NCBI RefSeq assembly: GCF_035083965.1
Contig: NC_089727.1
Span: forward strand, 9,615,501 to 9,679,500
Length of the DNA stretch: 64,000 nt
Direction: 5' to 3'
Source of the DNA: Branchiostoma lanceolatum
Lineage: Eukaryota > Chordata > Leptocardii > Amphioxiformes > Branchiostomatidae
The notes under the pieces were generated by a model. The model did not search any database. It had not been told where the DNA came from and worked only from the letters and a program-made list of their open reading frames with translations. Shown piece by piece: positions 1 through 11,224 of the stretch. The position numbers were made by a program, and so were the translations under genes. Numbering within the stretch: the first letter of the stretch is position 1; each line of letters begins with the position of its first letter.

Positions 1-811
1 ATATTGACGTACGGTCTGTACATATGACATTTGTAACATCTCTGCATTAAGCATGTCGTGCCCACTCACAGCTTCTGTGTTCTTAAAAGGCAGTGAGAGT
101 ACTAAAACATCTAATGGGGGGTCTTGTGAAGTATGGAAGTGCATATATGCTAATTCCAACGCCCCCACACTGTTCAAAGCGCTTGGAGATTTGAAAGTCA
201 TGATTTTTAGATGCATCACATTTGAACGAGATAAAAACAAGATTATACACGTAATGCTTCATACTGTAAGTGCCATGGATTGTAAAAATGTCACTGTTGA
301 TATTTAGTCTATTGTAACTGGCAATTGTTTATGTCACAAAGTTCACTTTTCTTTATTACGCGTGTTCAAATACCAGAGTGAACTCGTAGATTATGGCTAT
401 TGTTTCTAAAGCTAACACAAAGGTAACATTGATGTCATTGTATTTGCTTGGGGACAAAGTTCAATATGTCAACTGTCTAGCTATTGATATATATAAATAT
501 ATATAGGTAAGCATATGGCTAACTCTTAAAAGGCTAGGGCAACACTTATGGCACTGTCACAGGCATTTATATCATGCATTTATAGATCAAATGATAACTG
601 TGCCACGATACAGGAACTTGTAAAATGATATATCAAATATAACGCAAGTGCCCAGCAAATATGATCCAGGATGTCATGCAAAACTAATAATATCCTGTTT
701 GATATATCCAACATTTATTATAATTCCTGTTGTACTTGAAAACCCATAGCCCTTTATTTGATAAAAAGATGGTAACTGTAACTATATTTCATTCAGTTGC
801 AGCTATCCCAG
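1..811. other. Intron upstream of the first visible FBXW7 exon
   Basis: AT-rich non-coding DNA. The first exon in view is preceded by a pyrimidine-rich stretch and AG at 810-811, so this is the tail of an FBXW7 intron. The short open frame at 53-307 has no recognisable family and ignores the gene structure. I see no RNA gene or clear transposon end here. Confidence 0.7.
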
Positions 812-3800
812 TTTGCTGAATATCCATGGGTCAGCACACACGTTTGGCGAGGTCCGGGCGCCCAGTAGTACACAGGTGCCGCGCCGGCGTATCACGGGCG
901 TGGAGCCGCCGCCCAACTTACAGGATTGGCTACAAACATTCCAGGTGAGGCATGGTCAAGTTTGTTACACTTATTCATCTATTCATTCACTCACTCAAGT
1001 GGCCGTAGACTGTAGTTCTGTTGTGTCCTGCTAGGGGCGCTCTTGATATCCCTACCATAACTGACATGAAGATGCCTCTTTTCTTAACTTGAGTCGTTGC
1101 AGTGATTGGTGTTATGGATCTCCTTCAGTTGTCTTCTACATGTTGCTTATGCACATTTCTAAGCTGTAGTTCTTTTCTGTCCTGCTAGGGGCGCTCTTAA
1201 ATCTCTACCGGTATACCATAACTGATGATGCCCTGTGTTTTTTTTAGAGCTGGAGCGGCCCGGAGCGGTTGCTAGCCCTGGACGAGTTAATCGACAGATG
1301 TGAACCCACCCAGATCAAACATGTCATGGCCGTCATCGAACCACAGTTCCAGAGGGACTTTATCTCCCTACTACCAAAGGAGGTATGTTAGCAGCCTAAT
1401 CATGGACCTGTTATAAGATACAGGAAAAAAAAATTGTTTTTAAATGAGTGGTCCAAGTGAAATTTGTCATATACGTGTAATTTTGTATGTGACCTGCATG
1501 AGAGTAGTTACAGTAAACAGAAAAACATTTTGAGCCATGGGTGTCTGAATTGACTCTAATGCTTGAATTATAAGCACTTATTATAGGATTAGATTGACAA
1601 TCCATTGAGCGTGTTCAGTATTATGAAGAAAATGAGTTGGTTCCTCAATAGAGAGTAGAGAATATTTTTTTTGGCGACACCTCAGGGGCAGAGGCGTTAT
1701 TGTGTTCGGTGGCTTTATAACACTTGTCTTGCCTTTCAGCTGGCCCTGTACGTCCTGTCCTTCCTGGACCCTAAAGACCTTCTCCAGGCAGCCCAGACGT
1801 GTAAATACTGGCAGACGTTAGCGGAGGACACCCTGCTGTGGCGGGAGAAGTGCCGAGAGGCGGGCATCGACAAGCCTCACTACGGAGGCAAGACGCCCAG
1901 GAGACGGTCGCCATCTACCGTGGTCAGGAACCCATGGAAGGGCGCGTACCTCAGACAGCAGCAGATCGACTTCAACTGGAGGGCGGGGGAAGTTAGAACG
2001 CCAAAGGTGAGTCCTGTCAACTTGTGGATGGCATTGTGGTGCAAAGAAAGTTAACTGCTATTAGCTAGCGCACGGTTGGAAGTGCGCATTTGCATTGTGA
2101 TGCGTTGCAGGAAATGTGTCAAATTTGGGGGCCCCTGGCTATTTTTAATGTTCTGCGAGGGGCCTTGAACTTTGACATGTTACCCTCAATGTATCTGCAC
2201 TTTAAACCGTGAAGTACATGTAGCTTATTGTTTAAATGTCGCAAGCTATTGCACAGACAACCTAGCAATTCAGGGTATCATTACCAACAATTATTGTAGA
2301 GGAGCGATATAGATTCACGTTGAGAGGGTATATTGTGTTGTGTATTGTTGGGAATAGTGTATAACCAGAAAAGGAAAAGTAATGCTACATGTACAAGAAA
2401 TGCTTCCGTCCCTGAGCCTTAAATGGTTCAATTTTGAAACGCTCTATTTTTATTTTTACGTACTCCCAGGTGCTAAAAGGACATGATGATCACGTGATCA
2501 CGTGTCTCCAGTTCGAGGGTCATCGTGTGGTCAGTGGGTCTGACGACAACACGCTAAAAGTCTGGTCTGTTCTAAACGGCAAGGTATGGCATCTTCTGCT
2601 GAAATTATTAAACAACGTAACACTAAAGGGTCATTCTGTTCATCATAATTTCATAGTATATGATCTCTTTTTGTTTGCGCATGAGGCATATACCAGGATT
2701 GTTCAATAAGTTTGCAACAGAACCAAGGTCATAACTAAGATGTTCACTTAAAGTCGTTGCAAAATTTTTGAACGACACTTGTACTTAGAATTGCAGGACT
2801 TCAACAATAGGATGTGACTGCTTTAAAAAGAATTATATTATGCTTTTGTCATTTCTCTACAGTTATGATATTTATAGATATTGCAGTCTTAAAAAGTTGT
2901 ATTTTTTCCACAGTGTTTAAAAACGTTGGTAGGACACACTGGTGGGGTGTGGTGTTCACAGATGAAGTATAACATCGTGATCAGCGGGTCCACGGACCGC
3001 ACCCTGAAGGTGTGGAACGCAGACACGGGACAGTGTATCCACACGCTGTACGGACATACCTCAACTGTCAGGTGCATGCACCTGCACGAAAATCAGTAAG
3101 TATTGCAAATTCAGTTATTTTCGCAGTAAAAGGTGAAAGGACGTTTCTGCTGTGTTTTAAGTCCTCGATTAAAATTATTCTGTGGTAATACATTAGAAAT
3201 GTATATTCATATTGTCATGAATTTGCAATGGAGAGATCACCATGAAAACTGCAAAAAATTAAACCACTGCAAACATTTTAACATTTACAGTAGCACTTTC
3301 TTGCAATGCATCAGACAGTTCTTTGGTCCAAATTAGTGTAATAACATTTTAACATGCATATTATGGCATTTGGTAATATGGCATTAATAGGTCATGAGTT
3401 ATGCAAGTGTCATAAATTCAATTGTACAAGCAAATCATTCAAAATAAATGATAACAAAAAATTATAATTATAAATGTTATACAATCCTGTATTTCATTGT
3501 ATTGACGAATGTTCTAGTTGTAAAGAATCATATCTTGAAGAGTGCTGACTCAGTTTACTCCTACCAGGGTTGTTAGTGGTTCGAGAGACGCCACGCTGCG
3601 GATCTGGGACGTGGACTCGGGGGCGTGCCAGCACGTACTGATGGGGCACGTGGCGGCGGTGCGGTGCGTCCAGTACGACGGCAGGCGGGTGGTGAGCGGC
3701 GCGTACGACTACATGGTGAAGGTGTGGAACCCCGAGACTGAGGAGTGCCTCCACACACTGCAGGGACACACCAACAGGGTCTACTCTTTACAGGTACCAC

Positions 3801-5279
3801 TATTGTCCACACACTGCAGGGACACACCAACAGGGTCTACTCTTTACAGGTACCACTATTGTCCACACACTGCAGGGACACAACAATAGGGTCTACTCTT
3901 TACAGGTACCACTATTGTCCACACACTGCAGGGACACACCAACAGGGTCTACTCTTTACAGGTACCACTATTGTCCACACACTGCAGGGACACACCAATA
4001 GGGTCTACTCTACATGTAAAAGATGTATGTCTGAAGAAAGTCACATCTGAATGTCCTTGTGTTATGTATAGAGTTGGCTAGAGACTTTGACTTTAAGTGA
4101 GAAAAAAAATTATTTTACAGAAGTCTGAAGAAAACTGACATGAAAGAAGTCTTCTTTATCCATTAAGTTTGTTACATTGTAGCTTGCATTGACGACAGTC
4201 TAGTGTTCATGACTACCACTTGTAGCCACCATTTTTCGATGTGTTATTAGAAGATTTGAGACATGTTCTAACTGCCCCCCCCTCCCCGCCTGCCCCAGTT
4301 TGACGGCACACATATAGTGAGTGGTTCCCTGGACACGTCTATACGCGTGTGGGACGTAGACTCGGGGAACTGTCTGCACACGCTGATCGGCCACCAGTCC
4401 CTCACCAGCGGTATGGAGCTGAGAGACAACATCCTGGTGTCGGGGAACGCCGACTCCACTGTGAAGATCTGGGACATCACCACAGGGCAGTGTCTACAGA
4501 CATTACAAGGTAAAATCCTATACTATATTACAGACCCCACACCCAAGGTGTCACCAAAAATTTCAGAAAGTATTAATAGTAGTTGGTTGAAAGATCAAGT
4601 CTGTGATATTTACTGTAAATGCATTTAAGTTTGTGGTGGTTCGATGTGTGCAGTTTTCGCGGTAACCTGTTCACTGCCAACTTAAAAACCATTGCGAAAA
4701 TGCTTGTTCTATCTTCTGCCCGCCTACCACCTCCTTTTAAGTGCAAACTGAAAACCATTGTGAACACTACATTTTTCCCTACTGTGAAACCAAATGACCG
4801 CAAACTTAGATGCATTTACAGTACCACAGTTGTACTTGTATTACACAAATCTTTAAGTTTCACACCAATTCATGTCTTCACACCTTATAACAAGTCTGTA
4901 AAATTCTTTTGAGCTTGGTGTTGGAATGCTGTTGAACATACAATCCATTAACCCAAAAAATTCCTCTTCCATTTCAGGACCCAACAAGCACCAGAGTGCA
5001 GTAACCTGTTTGCAATTCAACAAAAAGTTTGTTATAACGAGTTCGGACGATGGAACGGTGAAAATCTGGGACCTGAAGACGGGGGAGTTTGTGCGTAACC
5101 TGGTGACGTTAGACAGCGGAGGCAGCGGCGGTGTCGTGTGGAGAGTACGCTGCTCGAACACGAAACTGGTGTGTGCCGTCGGGAGCAGGAATGGGACGGA
5201 GGAAACAAAATTGTTAGTGTTGGACTTTGACGTTCAAGAACAAGACCGAGAGAAGAGAGAAAAGGAGCAAGTGATGTGA
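812..5279 (+). CDS. FBXW7: FBXW7: F-box/WD40 substrate receptor of SCF ubiquitin ligase, 5' partial
   Basis: Exons: 812-944, 1248-1382, 1740-2006, 2470-2583, 2914-3095, 3568-3793, 4299-4509, 4978-5279, all with GT/AG borders and matching phase. They give the C-terminal 523 residues; the human alpha form is 707 aa, so the N-terminal exons lie left of the window. Order of parts: linker with dimerisation region ([11 protein letters not shown]), F-box ([20 protein letters not shown]) in the third exon, then eight WD40 blades. The arginines that bind phosphodegrons in human FBXW7 (R465, R479, R505) have counterparts in [18 protein letters not shown] and SRDATLRIW. The family recruits phosphorylated cyclin E, MYC, NOTCH and JUN to SKP1-CUL1. 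Near identity to human in the propeller makes the call secure. Odd feature: the 3568-3793 exon end is copied four more times in the following intron. Confidence 0.97.
1011..1226 (+). repeat. Imperfect direct repeat in FBXW7 intron
   Basis: A segment of about 50 bp starting TGTAGTTCT and containing CCTGCTAGGGGCGCTCTT, followed by CTACC and ATAACTGA, occurs at 1011-1062 and again at 1165-1226. It lies between two coding exons and looks like a local duplication or two copies of a short dispersed repeat. Confidence 0.7.
3750..4012 (+). repeat. 56-bp minisatellite spanning an FBXW7 exon end and its splice donor
   Basis: A 56-bp unit begins at 3750, 3806, 3862, 3918 and 3974 (the last is incomplete). 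The first unit is the real coding end (residues [15 protein letters not shown]) plus the donor CAG/gtacc and 12 intronic bases. The later copies are nearly identical, so the intron starts with three further intact exon-end and donor copies. The unit is not a multiple of three, so use of a later donor would change the frame. Copies differ by only a few bases, which suggests recent expansion. Confidence 0.95.
4611..4823. mobile_element. MITE with TACTGTAAATGCATTTA-type ends
   Basis: The left end starts TACTGTAAATGCATTTAAG and the right end is its reverse complement (CTTAGATGCATTTACAGTA with small changes), about 213 bp apart in an FBXW7 intron. Similar single ends occur near 3280-3295, 31025-31055, 43507-43545 and 50405-50457. 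No coding capacity. It is most likely a non-autonomous DNA transposon family; the superfamily is not identified. Confidence 0.7.
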
Positions 5280-8200
5280 CGAAGGCCTGCGTGTCGGCCA
5301 GGGTCGCTCCAGGCAGGGAAAGCAGGACAAGACGGGCAGTTTCCACGCTAGAAAAATAACAGTTGTATAGACGTTTAACATACGGACAATATTGAGGATG
5401 TTTTTGATTCACTGCCATGCTAGGTATCTGTTGTGTCTTATTTTACTGCCTGTCCTAGTTCTGTTATTTTGTATTGTCAATTAAACCAATTGTCGTGTAT
5501 CGCAAACAGAAGATGCAATAATGCATAAGTTATGCAGTACCAGTAGAACCCCCGCAATTGTGCCAAGCAATAATCTATTCCCCAGTCCGGGTCTTGCTCT
5601 GTTTTCCCTGTGGCTAGTCTGGGCCTGATGTAAATAGACGGTGCTGTAACAATGTCAGTCCACAGAGCTCTCTCCCACTATTGTGTATTTCTACCTCACG
5701 TTTTCTCGCTATGCATCTCTCACCCTCACAAACTGTCGCATGTGCTGGTGTGTGCCGGGCTAGAAGCTAGAGGCTCTTCTTTGGACTTCAGTTCTCAATG
5801 GCTACCACCACCAGTATGTTTTTTTTCATGAATAAAAACTGCAATATTCTAATATCTGAAATGGCTTTGATTCCATATAAAGATTTTACACTTAGAACAA
5901 AATCGTTCCTCCACAATTTGGTATTTTGTTTAAAATTTGCAAATCTAGGAAAGTTGGTGCCATTTAAGGTTGTGAATCTGAGAGTTTGAATCCGGGGCTA
6001 GCCTCTAGCTTCCTTTTGGGCTATATGTGTACCTATGCTTTGGTACAGATCATTCCAGGACGATTAGATTATAGAGGTATTGGAGACGGAATTACAGTCA
6101 CAAGGGAAGACTTTTTGAGATATCTTTCACTCGTGGCTTTTCTCAGATTCAGAAAGTAAAAGATATCCCACCTCACACAGAATGTCGGTATGAAATTCTT
6201 CCTTTCTTACTAGATTTTGATAGCATTTAGTTTTCGACATGTACGTAAAAACAGTTGTACACAGAATTCTGTTGTTGTTTTTGTTTCAAGATTTAAGATG
6301 GGAAGGGAAAAGAGGAATATTGAAATTAAAAAGTAAGTAGTTGTTTCTCGGAATGTGGTATTAAAGTAAAACTGTTTTCCTCCAATTAACCATTGACAGC
6401 ATATTTGCATTATGTCAGGGACTGATTTATTTACTGTTATTGTTGAAGAGATACCAGAGTACTTTTTTCTCTGCTGTCAGTCACGTTATTCTATGTTGGA
6501 AGGAACGATACTTTCTACATACGATGTTTGCATCTTGTTCCATTGTTTAACCCCCGGTGCCAAGTTCTTCTTTACCACCTTCTTGTATCCTTCTTTAGCC
6601 AGTACCTCAACATTTATGTGCAAATCACGCAAGGACTAATGATGTCTCAAATCAAGAGCAGAAAGTCTCATTTCTTTAGCCTCTTTTGAACCACATTCGT
6701 ACTGTAGTACAGACAGGGCTGTTCCAGAAAAAAAATTGGAAGAAAACAAAAAATTCAAATATTGGGGAATGGCCTCTGATGAGAGTGTTCGATTAAGGTA
6801 AGGTAAAGAGATGTTTTTTTGCCGCACTGGACATTTTTTTCTGGAACAACCCTTTGCTAGTGCCACTGTACTATGCTGTTTCCTTAGCCTGCAATACACC
6901 TCTGTTCCATTCATACTTAGCATGATTTGTTAGCTGTTTCTTTATGAAAGTGGTAATAATCAGTACCCATCCAATGCATTGAGATTTTTCTGAGCAGTCC
7001 TACCAGAAAAGTATTATTTTTCTCTTCTACTGTATTTATTACTTATGTGGACAGTTCTAAACCTAATATGAACATTTAAATGTTAGGAGTTGGGTTTGAT
7101 TCAGGGATGTTTTCTTATGACTGTTGGTTCAAAAGTTCTCATATGTGTGATTCAACTTTTCAACCCCAACCTGGATTGTTTTTGGTTCAACTTTTTTGGG
7201 GTAGAAACTCTTTGTCAAAATATACTGCTGGAAAGTTATAAGTGTTCAAATGTGGAAAATAATACCAGTAAGTTTTCCAGTATTTCTTCTCAAGTTTCGC
7301 ACTTGCATATCTTTGTACCAGTTTTGAACCACATGTTTTCAGCTTTATATTGTACATAAGTATTAGAAAACCTAACATACTTACATCTATAGAGAGACAC
7401 GTATTTAGTCCCTATGACTGGGTATGAGAAAAAGTTATATTTGTACTTGTAACCTCTTTGGTTAAGTTCCTTTTTGTTATCTTAAGAAGTATCAAATTTT
7501 TGTAGTCTTTTGTAACCAAAATGGCCCATGTAGCTGCATTAAACCCTGGGTTTTATGCAGTTTTTCCCAATCATTGTAATATTATCCAACAATTTCAGTT
7601 TAGGGTACATAGATGTGATGAAAGGGTATTATTTCAAAGCTTTTGGAAGAGAAAAAAATCAGCAAATTGGTCTAACTTTAGCCTGGAAACTATAGGGCTG
7701 CATTCTTCAGGCAAAGTTTTGGACGTACATTTCAACCTAGAACTATGGTGGACAGTATTTACTATTTGTTACAAAATGGAAACATGGTGTTGAAAAATTA
7801 TGTTTCTTACTTAAGGGTAATTTTCTTGCCTCTTATAACAATTATTTTCCCAATTATGTAGCCTCACGCCACAGGCATAAGAGAGGGCTGATCAATATGT
7901 CCATTTAACTCTGTATTGACGTCTTAATTCAGAGCAAGGCTATAGTTGTAAAAGGTGATGTACCCAATCATTTTTACATTGGACAACAGCAAACAGACTT
8001 GCCTGTCATCATTTGTGGGTCAGCCTCTCTAGATGCCTGGGTTTGAAGCTACAGTTCTCAGCAAAGTCATGGCCAGTCCATGGTTCTGAGCGGTATACTG
8101 GGAGGAGTGTGGAGGCTGGGCTGTTGTGACGATACAATTCCTGTGGGATTGTCATGTGAAGCTAACTGTAGTTGGTGTACAGTTCATCCACAGGCGAAAA

Positions 8201-8570
8201 AAAACACAAGTGCAATAAACACCTTGGAAGAAAACGGAAGTAGTCTTGTATTTGATTTTCTGATGTTTTTCATGAACGGGACTTGTATGCTTGGAAAGTG
8301 TATGACTATGTGTTGGTAAACAACATGATATATGAAGTTAGCCACCTGTACAACTGTTCTATAGTTTCGTTCCTTCACGGTACAGAAGCACCACCTAGCG
8401 GGCGTTGACGGTACGTCAGCCATGCGCCAATGAGCGACTCCGATCGAGTCTTCAACCAGCGCAGGCGATTTCATTGTCTTGCGTCACCTGACGGAATAAA
8501 ACAGCATTAAAGAATGTTTGATTCTCCATTGTCGATGACAAAGAATCGGTATTGCAGATATGGAGAATTA
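5280..8570 (+). other. FBXW7 3' UTR and downstream flank
   Basis: No convincing coding gene. The FBXW7 stop is at 5277-5279. A possible AATAAA lies at 5831-5836 and another near 8213, so the 3' UTR could be 0.5 to 3 kb. Open frames here are short and lack family signatures. An imperfect inverted pair (GAAGCTAGAGGCT near 5763 against AGCCTCTAGCTTC near 6000) and a MITE at 6716-6855 are the only structures seen. Confidence 0.5.
6716..6855. mobile_element. Short MITE with GGGCTGTTCCAGAAAAAAA ends
   Basis: Left end AGGGCTGTTCCAGAAAAAAA and right end TTTTTTTCTGGAACAACCCT are inverted copies about 95 bp apart. It has no coding capacity and lies in the FBXW7 3' flank, possibly inside the transcribed 3' UTR, where the arms could fold into a stem. 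Confidence 0.75.
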
Positions 8571-8620
8571 GACCACACTCACGCACACTAACTCGACTTT
8601 GTAGATGACATCCTTTGGAC

Positions 8621-8809
8621 ACCCCTAGCATCTATACCAGGCCCTATGGGCCGTTTTGGCTTATAATACTCATTTTGCAAGATGACTTCTTTCTTTTTTA
8701 CTGGGTCGTTTGTACCCCTAGCATCTATACCAGGCTCTATGGGCCCTTTTTGGCTTATAATACTCATTTTGCAAGATGACTTCTTTCTTTTTTTACTGGG
8801 TCGTTTGTA
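8621..8809 (+). repeat. Two tandem copies of a 93-bp unit
   Basis: Copies at 8621-8713 and 8714-8809 begin ACCCCTAGCATCTATACCAG and end GGGTCGTTTGTA. They differ by a few bases and by one or two T in a T run. The unit directly abuts the palindromic satellite that follows. Confidence 0.95.
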
Positions 8810-8810
8810 C

Positions 8811-9290
8811 AGCCCTGTGTAAAGGCTTCAAATCTGAAGCCCTGTCGCAGGGCTTCAAAACTTGAGCCTGTTAAAGGACTTCACAACTGGAGCCCTGTTA
8901 AAGGGCTTCACAACTGGAGCCCTGTTAAAGGGCTTCAAAACTGGAGCCTGTTAAAGGGCTTCAAAACTGGAGCCCTGTTAAAGGGCTTCAAAACCGAAGC
9001 CCTGTCGCAGGGCTTCAAAACTGATGCCCTGGCGCAGGGCATCAAAACTGAAGCCCTGGCGCAGGGCTTCAAAACTAAAGCCCTATTTAAGGGCTTCAAA
9101 ACTGAAGCCCTTCGCACGGCTTCAAAACTGGAGACCTGTTTCAGGGCTTCAAAACTGAAACCCTGTCACAGGGCTTCAAAACTGAAGCTCCGTTTCAGGG
9201 CTTCAAAAGGTCTTCAAAACTGAAGCCCTGTGTCAGGGCTTCAAAACTGGAGCCCTGTTAAAAAGCTTCAAAACTGAAGCCTGTCAATAC
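8811..9290. repeat. Palindromic satellite (GAAGCCCTG / CAGGGCTTC units)
   Basis: About 16-18 units of roughly 24-30 bp. Each unit is an inverted pair, GAAGCCCTG then 3-6 bases then CAGGGCTTC, joined by AAAACT. Units vary in the inner bases (TCG, GCG, TTAAA). Both strands can fold into a row of hairpins. The open frame across it is only a translation of the repeat and is not a gene. Confidence 0.93.
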
Positions 9291-9299
9291 TCTCACTTC

Positions 9300-9780
9300 G
9301 TTTCTAATATGCATCAATTGGACATTTATAGTACATTATTGTTTCATAATGCTAGTACTATTGAGAACTGACCAGTGGTAATTTGTTAGAAAATATGATA
9401 TGAGAAGACACTTATCATTCTCTATAGCTAGCTAGCTAACCGCCCTGACAAATAATTCGGCAATTCATCCATAAAACGAGTCTGGTACAGCTGTACATAG
9501 ATACAATGGTCAATTCGTAAGTGGTAAGTCACTTTTTGTAATACATATCAATCCCGCATGGCTGCGTGATGGTAACATTCTTAAACTTCGCTTGACGCTG
9601 ACCGTGTATAATGATTAAATCGGGCTGTCGCGATTGAGCTTTGAACTTTGTACCGACCCGCACTAGAGGCAGTGAGAATAAAACCAGACGTCACAGTGCC
9701 AAGAAAACAACGTGTACACCTCATAAAGAGGAGTATCACTTCCGTCGGCGACATCACGTCACTACTAATGATAGGCACAG
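9300..9780 (+). promoter_or_regulatory. Promoter/5' leader copy A, in front of UGT
   Basis: This block aligns by eye with the DNA upstream of both UNC93A-like genes (14886-15090 and 18395-18840). Shared landmarks are GTAACATTCTTAAACTTCG, GGGCTGTCGCGA, CGAACTTTGTACCGACCCGC (with one change), ACGTCACAGTG, CAACGTGTACACCT and ACGTCACTACTAATGA. The similarity stops about 80 bp before the UGT start codon. The similarity is seen directly; promoter and leader function is inferred from its position in front of three genes. Confidence 0.75.
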
Positions 9781-9858
9781 ACAGTGGTCAATCAGATTTA
9801 GTAGACTGAATATTCACAAAACAGTTCACAAAATTTGGAAAGAAACAAGCGCAGCAAC

Positions 9859-11169
9859 ATGGGAACTGGGCCGGAGCGTCGATGTTTCACCATTCTGCTA
9901 GTTTTTCTGGGATTTCTGATCAGACACAGGAGCAGCGCAGAGAAGGTTCTGTTGGTGCCTCCGCCAATTTACGACAGCCACTGGATGGCTCTGTCCAAAA
10001 TTGGTCGTGCTTTGGTGGACAAAGGCCATACCGTCGTGGTTGTTATCACAGAGGACATTGGAGAAACAAGACGGACAGAGTGGCCTGACTTTCAGTTTGA
10101 AACATTCCAAGATCAAGGAACCCAGGCAAGACTCAATGAAGATCTAGACTACACCGTATCTATAGCTGGGGAAGAATCTCTCAAGCAATTTATAGAAAGT
10201 TTCATGGCAGAATCCGAAGGGTTAAAACAATACTGTTCCTTGTTGCTAGCGGACAGTAACCTGGTGGATCGACTGAGGACATCCCAGTTCAATGTTGTCA
10301 TTTCTGACCCCTTCTTTCCTTGTGGCGCTATCCTCTCAGCCCATCTAGACATCCGGGTCCCTCACATCGCCGTTATGCGTGTGGATCCTTACTTACTTGA
10401 CGAAAAAGCTGCAGGTTTACCACTGCCTCTGTCCTACGTACCTTTTCCAGGTACCGATTTTACCGATGAAATGACCTTTGTGCAACGACTTCAAAACGTC
10501 GTATCGTCTATTCTTGGACATATGATTGGACACTGGGTTGCGAGTAGCATGTATGACGAACTGGTCCGTACGTACATCGGCGAGGATGAAACTATTCAGA
10601 GCGTGACGTCACGTACGGATGTGTGGCTTTATCAAACCGACAATGTGCTGGATTTTGCTCGTCCCAGCATGCCCAACATGGTTCAGGTTGGAGGACTGAA
10701 TGTCCAAATGGTCAACCCCCTTACTGAGGTGAGTTCTTACACTACTCACGAGAAGCGAAGAGAAACTGTCGGCAATAAAGCTTTGTTAGAAACTTGACAG
10801 ATGTCGATTGAGATAAAGAAGGTTCAATGTGTCATATGTGGTTCATCTTTCCACAGGACATGGAAGCGTTTGTCCCGAGCGCTGGACGCGATGGTGTTAT
10901 TGTGGTTAGTTTCGGGTCGATGGTCAAGACAATGTCGGCGGACAGGCGAGAAGTCTTCGCGGCAGCCTTCGCCCGACTCCGACAGAAGGTGGTGTGGCGG
11001 TACGTGGGAGAGAAGCCGACCGGTCTGGGCAACAACACCAAACTACTGGCCTGGCTGCCTCAGAACGACCTACTGGGTAAGATTCTCATTACAGTTAAAC
11101 AGTCGGAAGTAGAATGATAATGAGAATACTAGTAATATAGGACATCATTAGACGAAAATCACGTTCTGA

Positions 11170-11224
<55 letters not shown>

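Noticed and set aside
4619-4912. Two overlapping open frames in the FBXW7 intron.
   Set aside because: They come from the inverted arms of a MITE and have no protein similarity.
7090-7793. Several open frames of 60-90 codons downstream of FBXW7.
   Set aside because: AT-rich chance frames without domains, splice structure or conserved motifs.
8935-9117. Minus-strand open frame of repeated RASVLKP-like residues.
   Set aside because: It is only a reading of the palindromic satellite; no start context, domain or splice sites.
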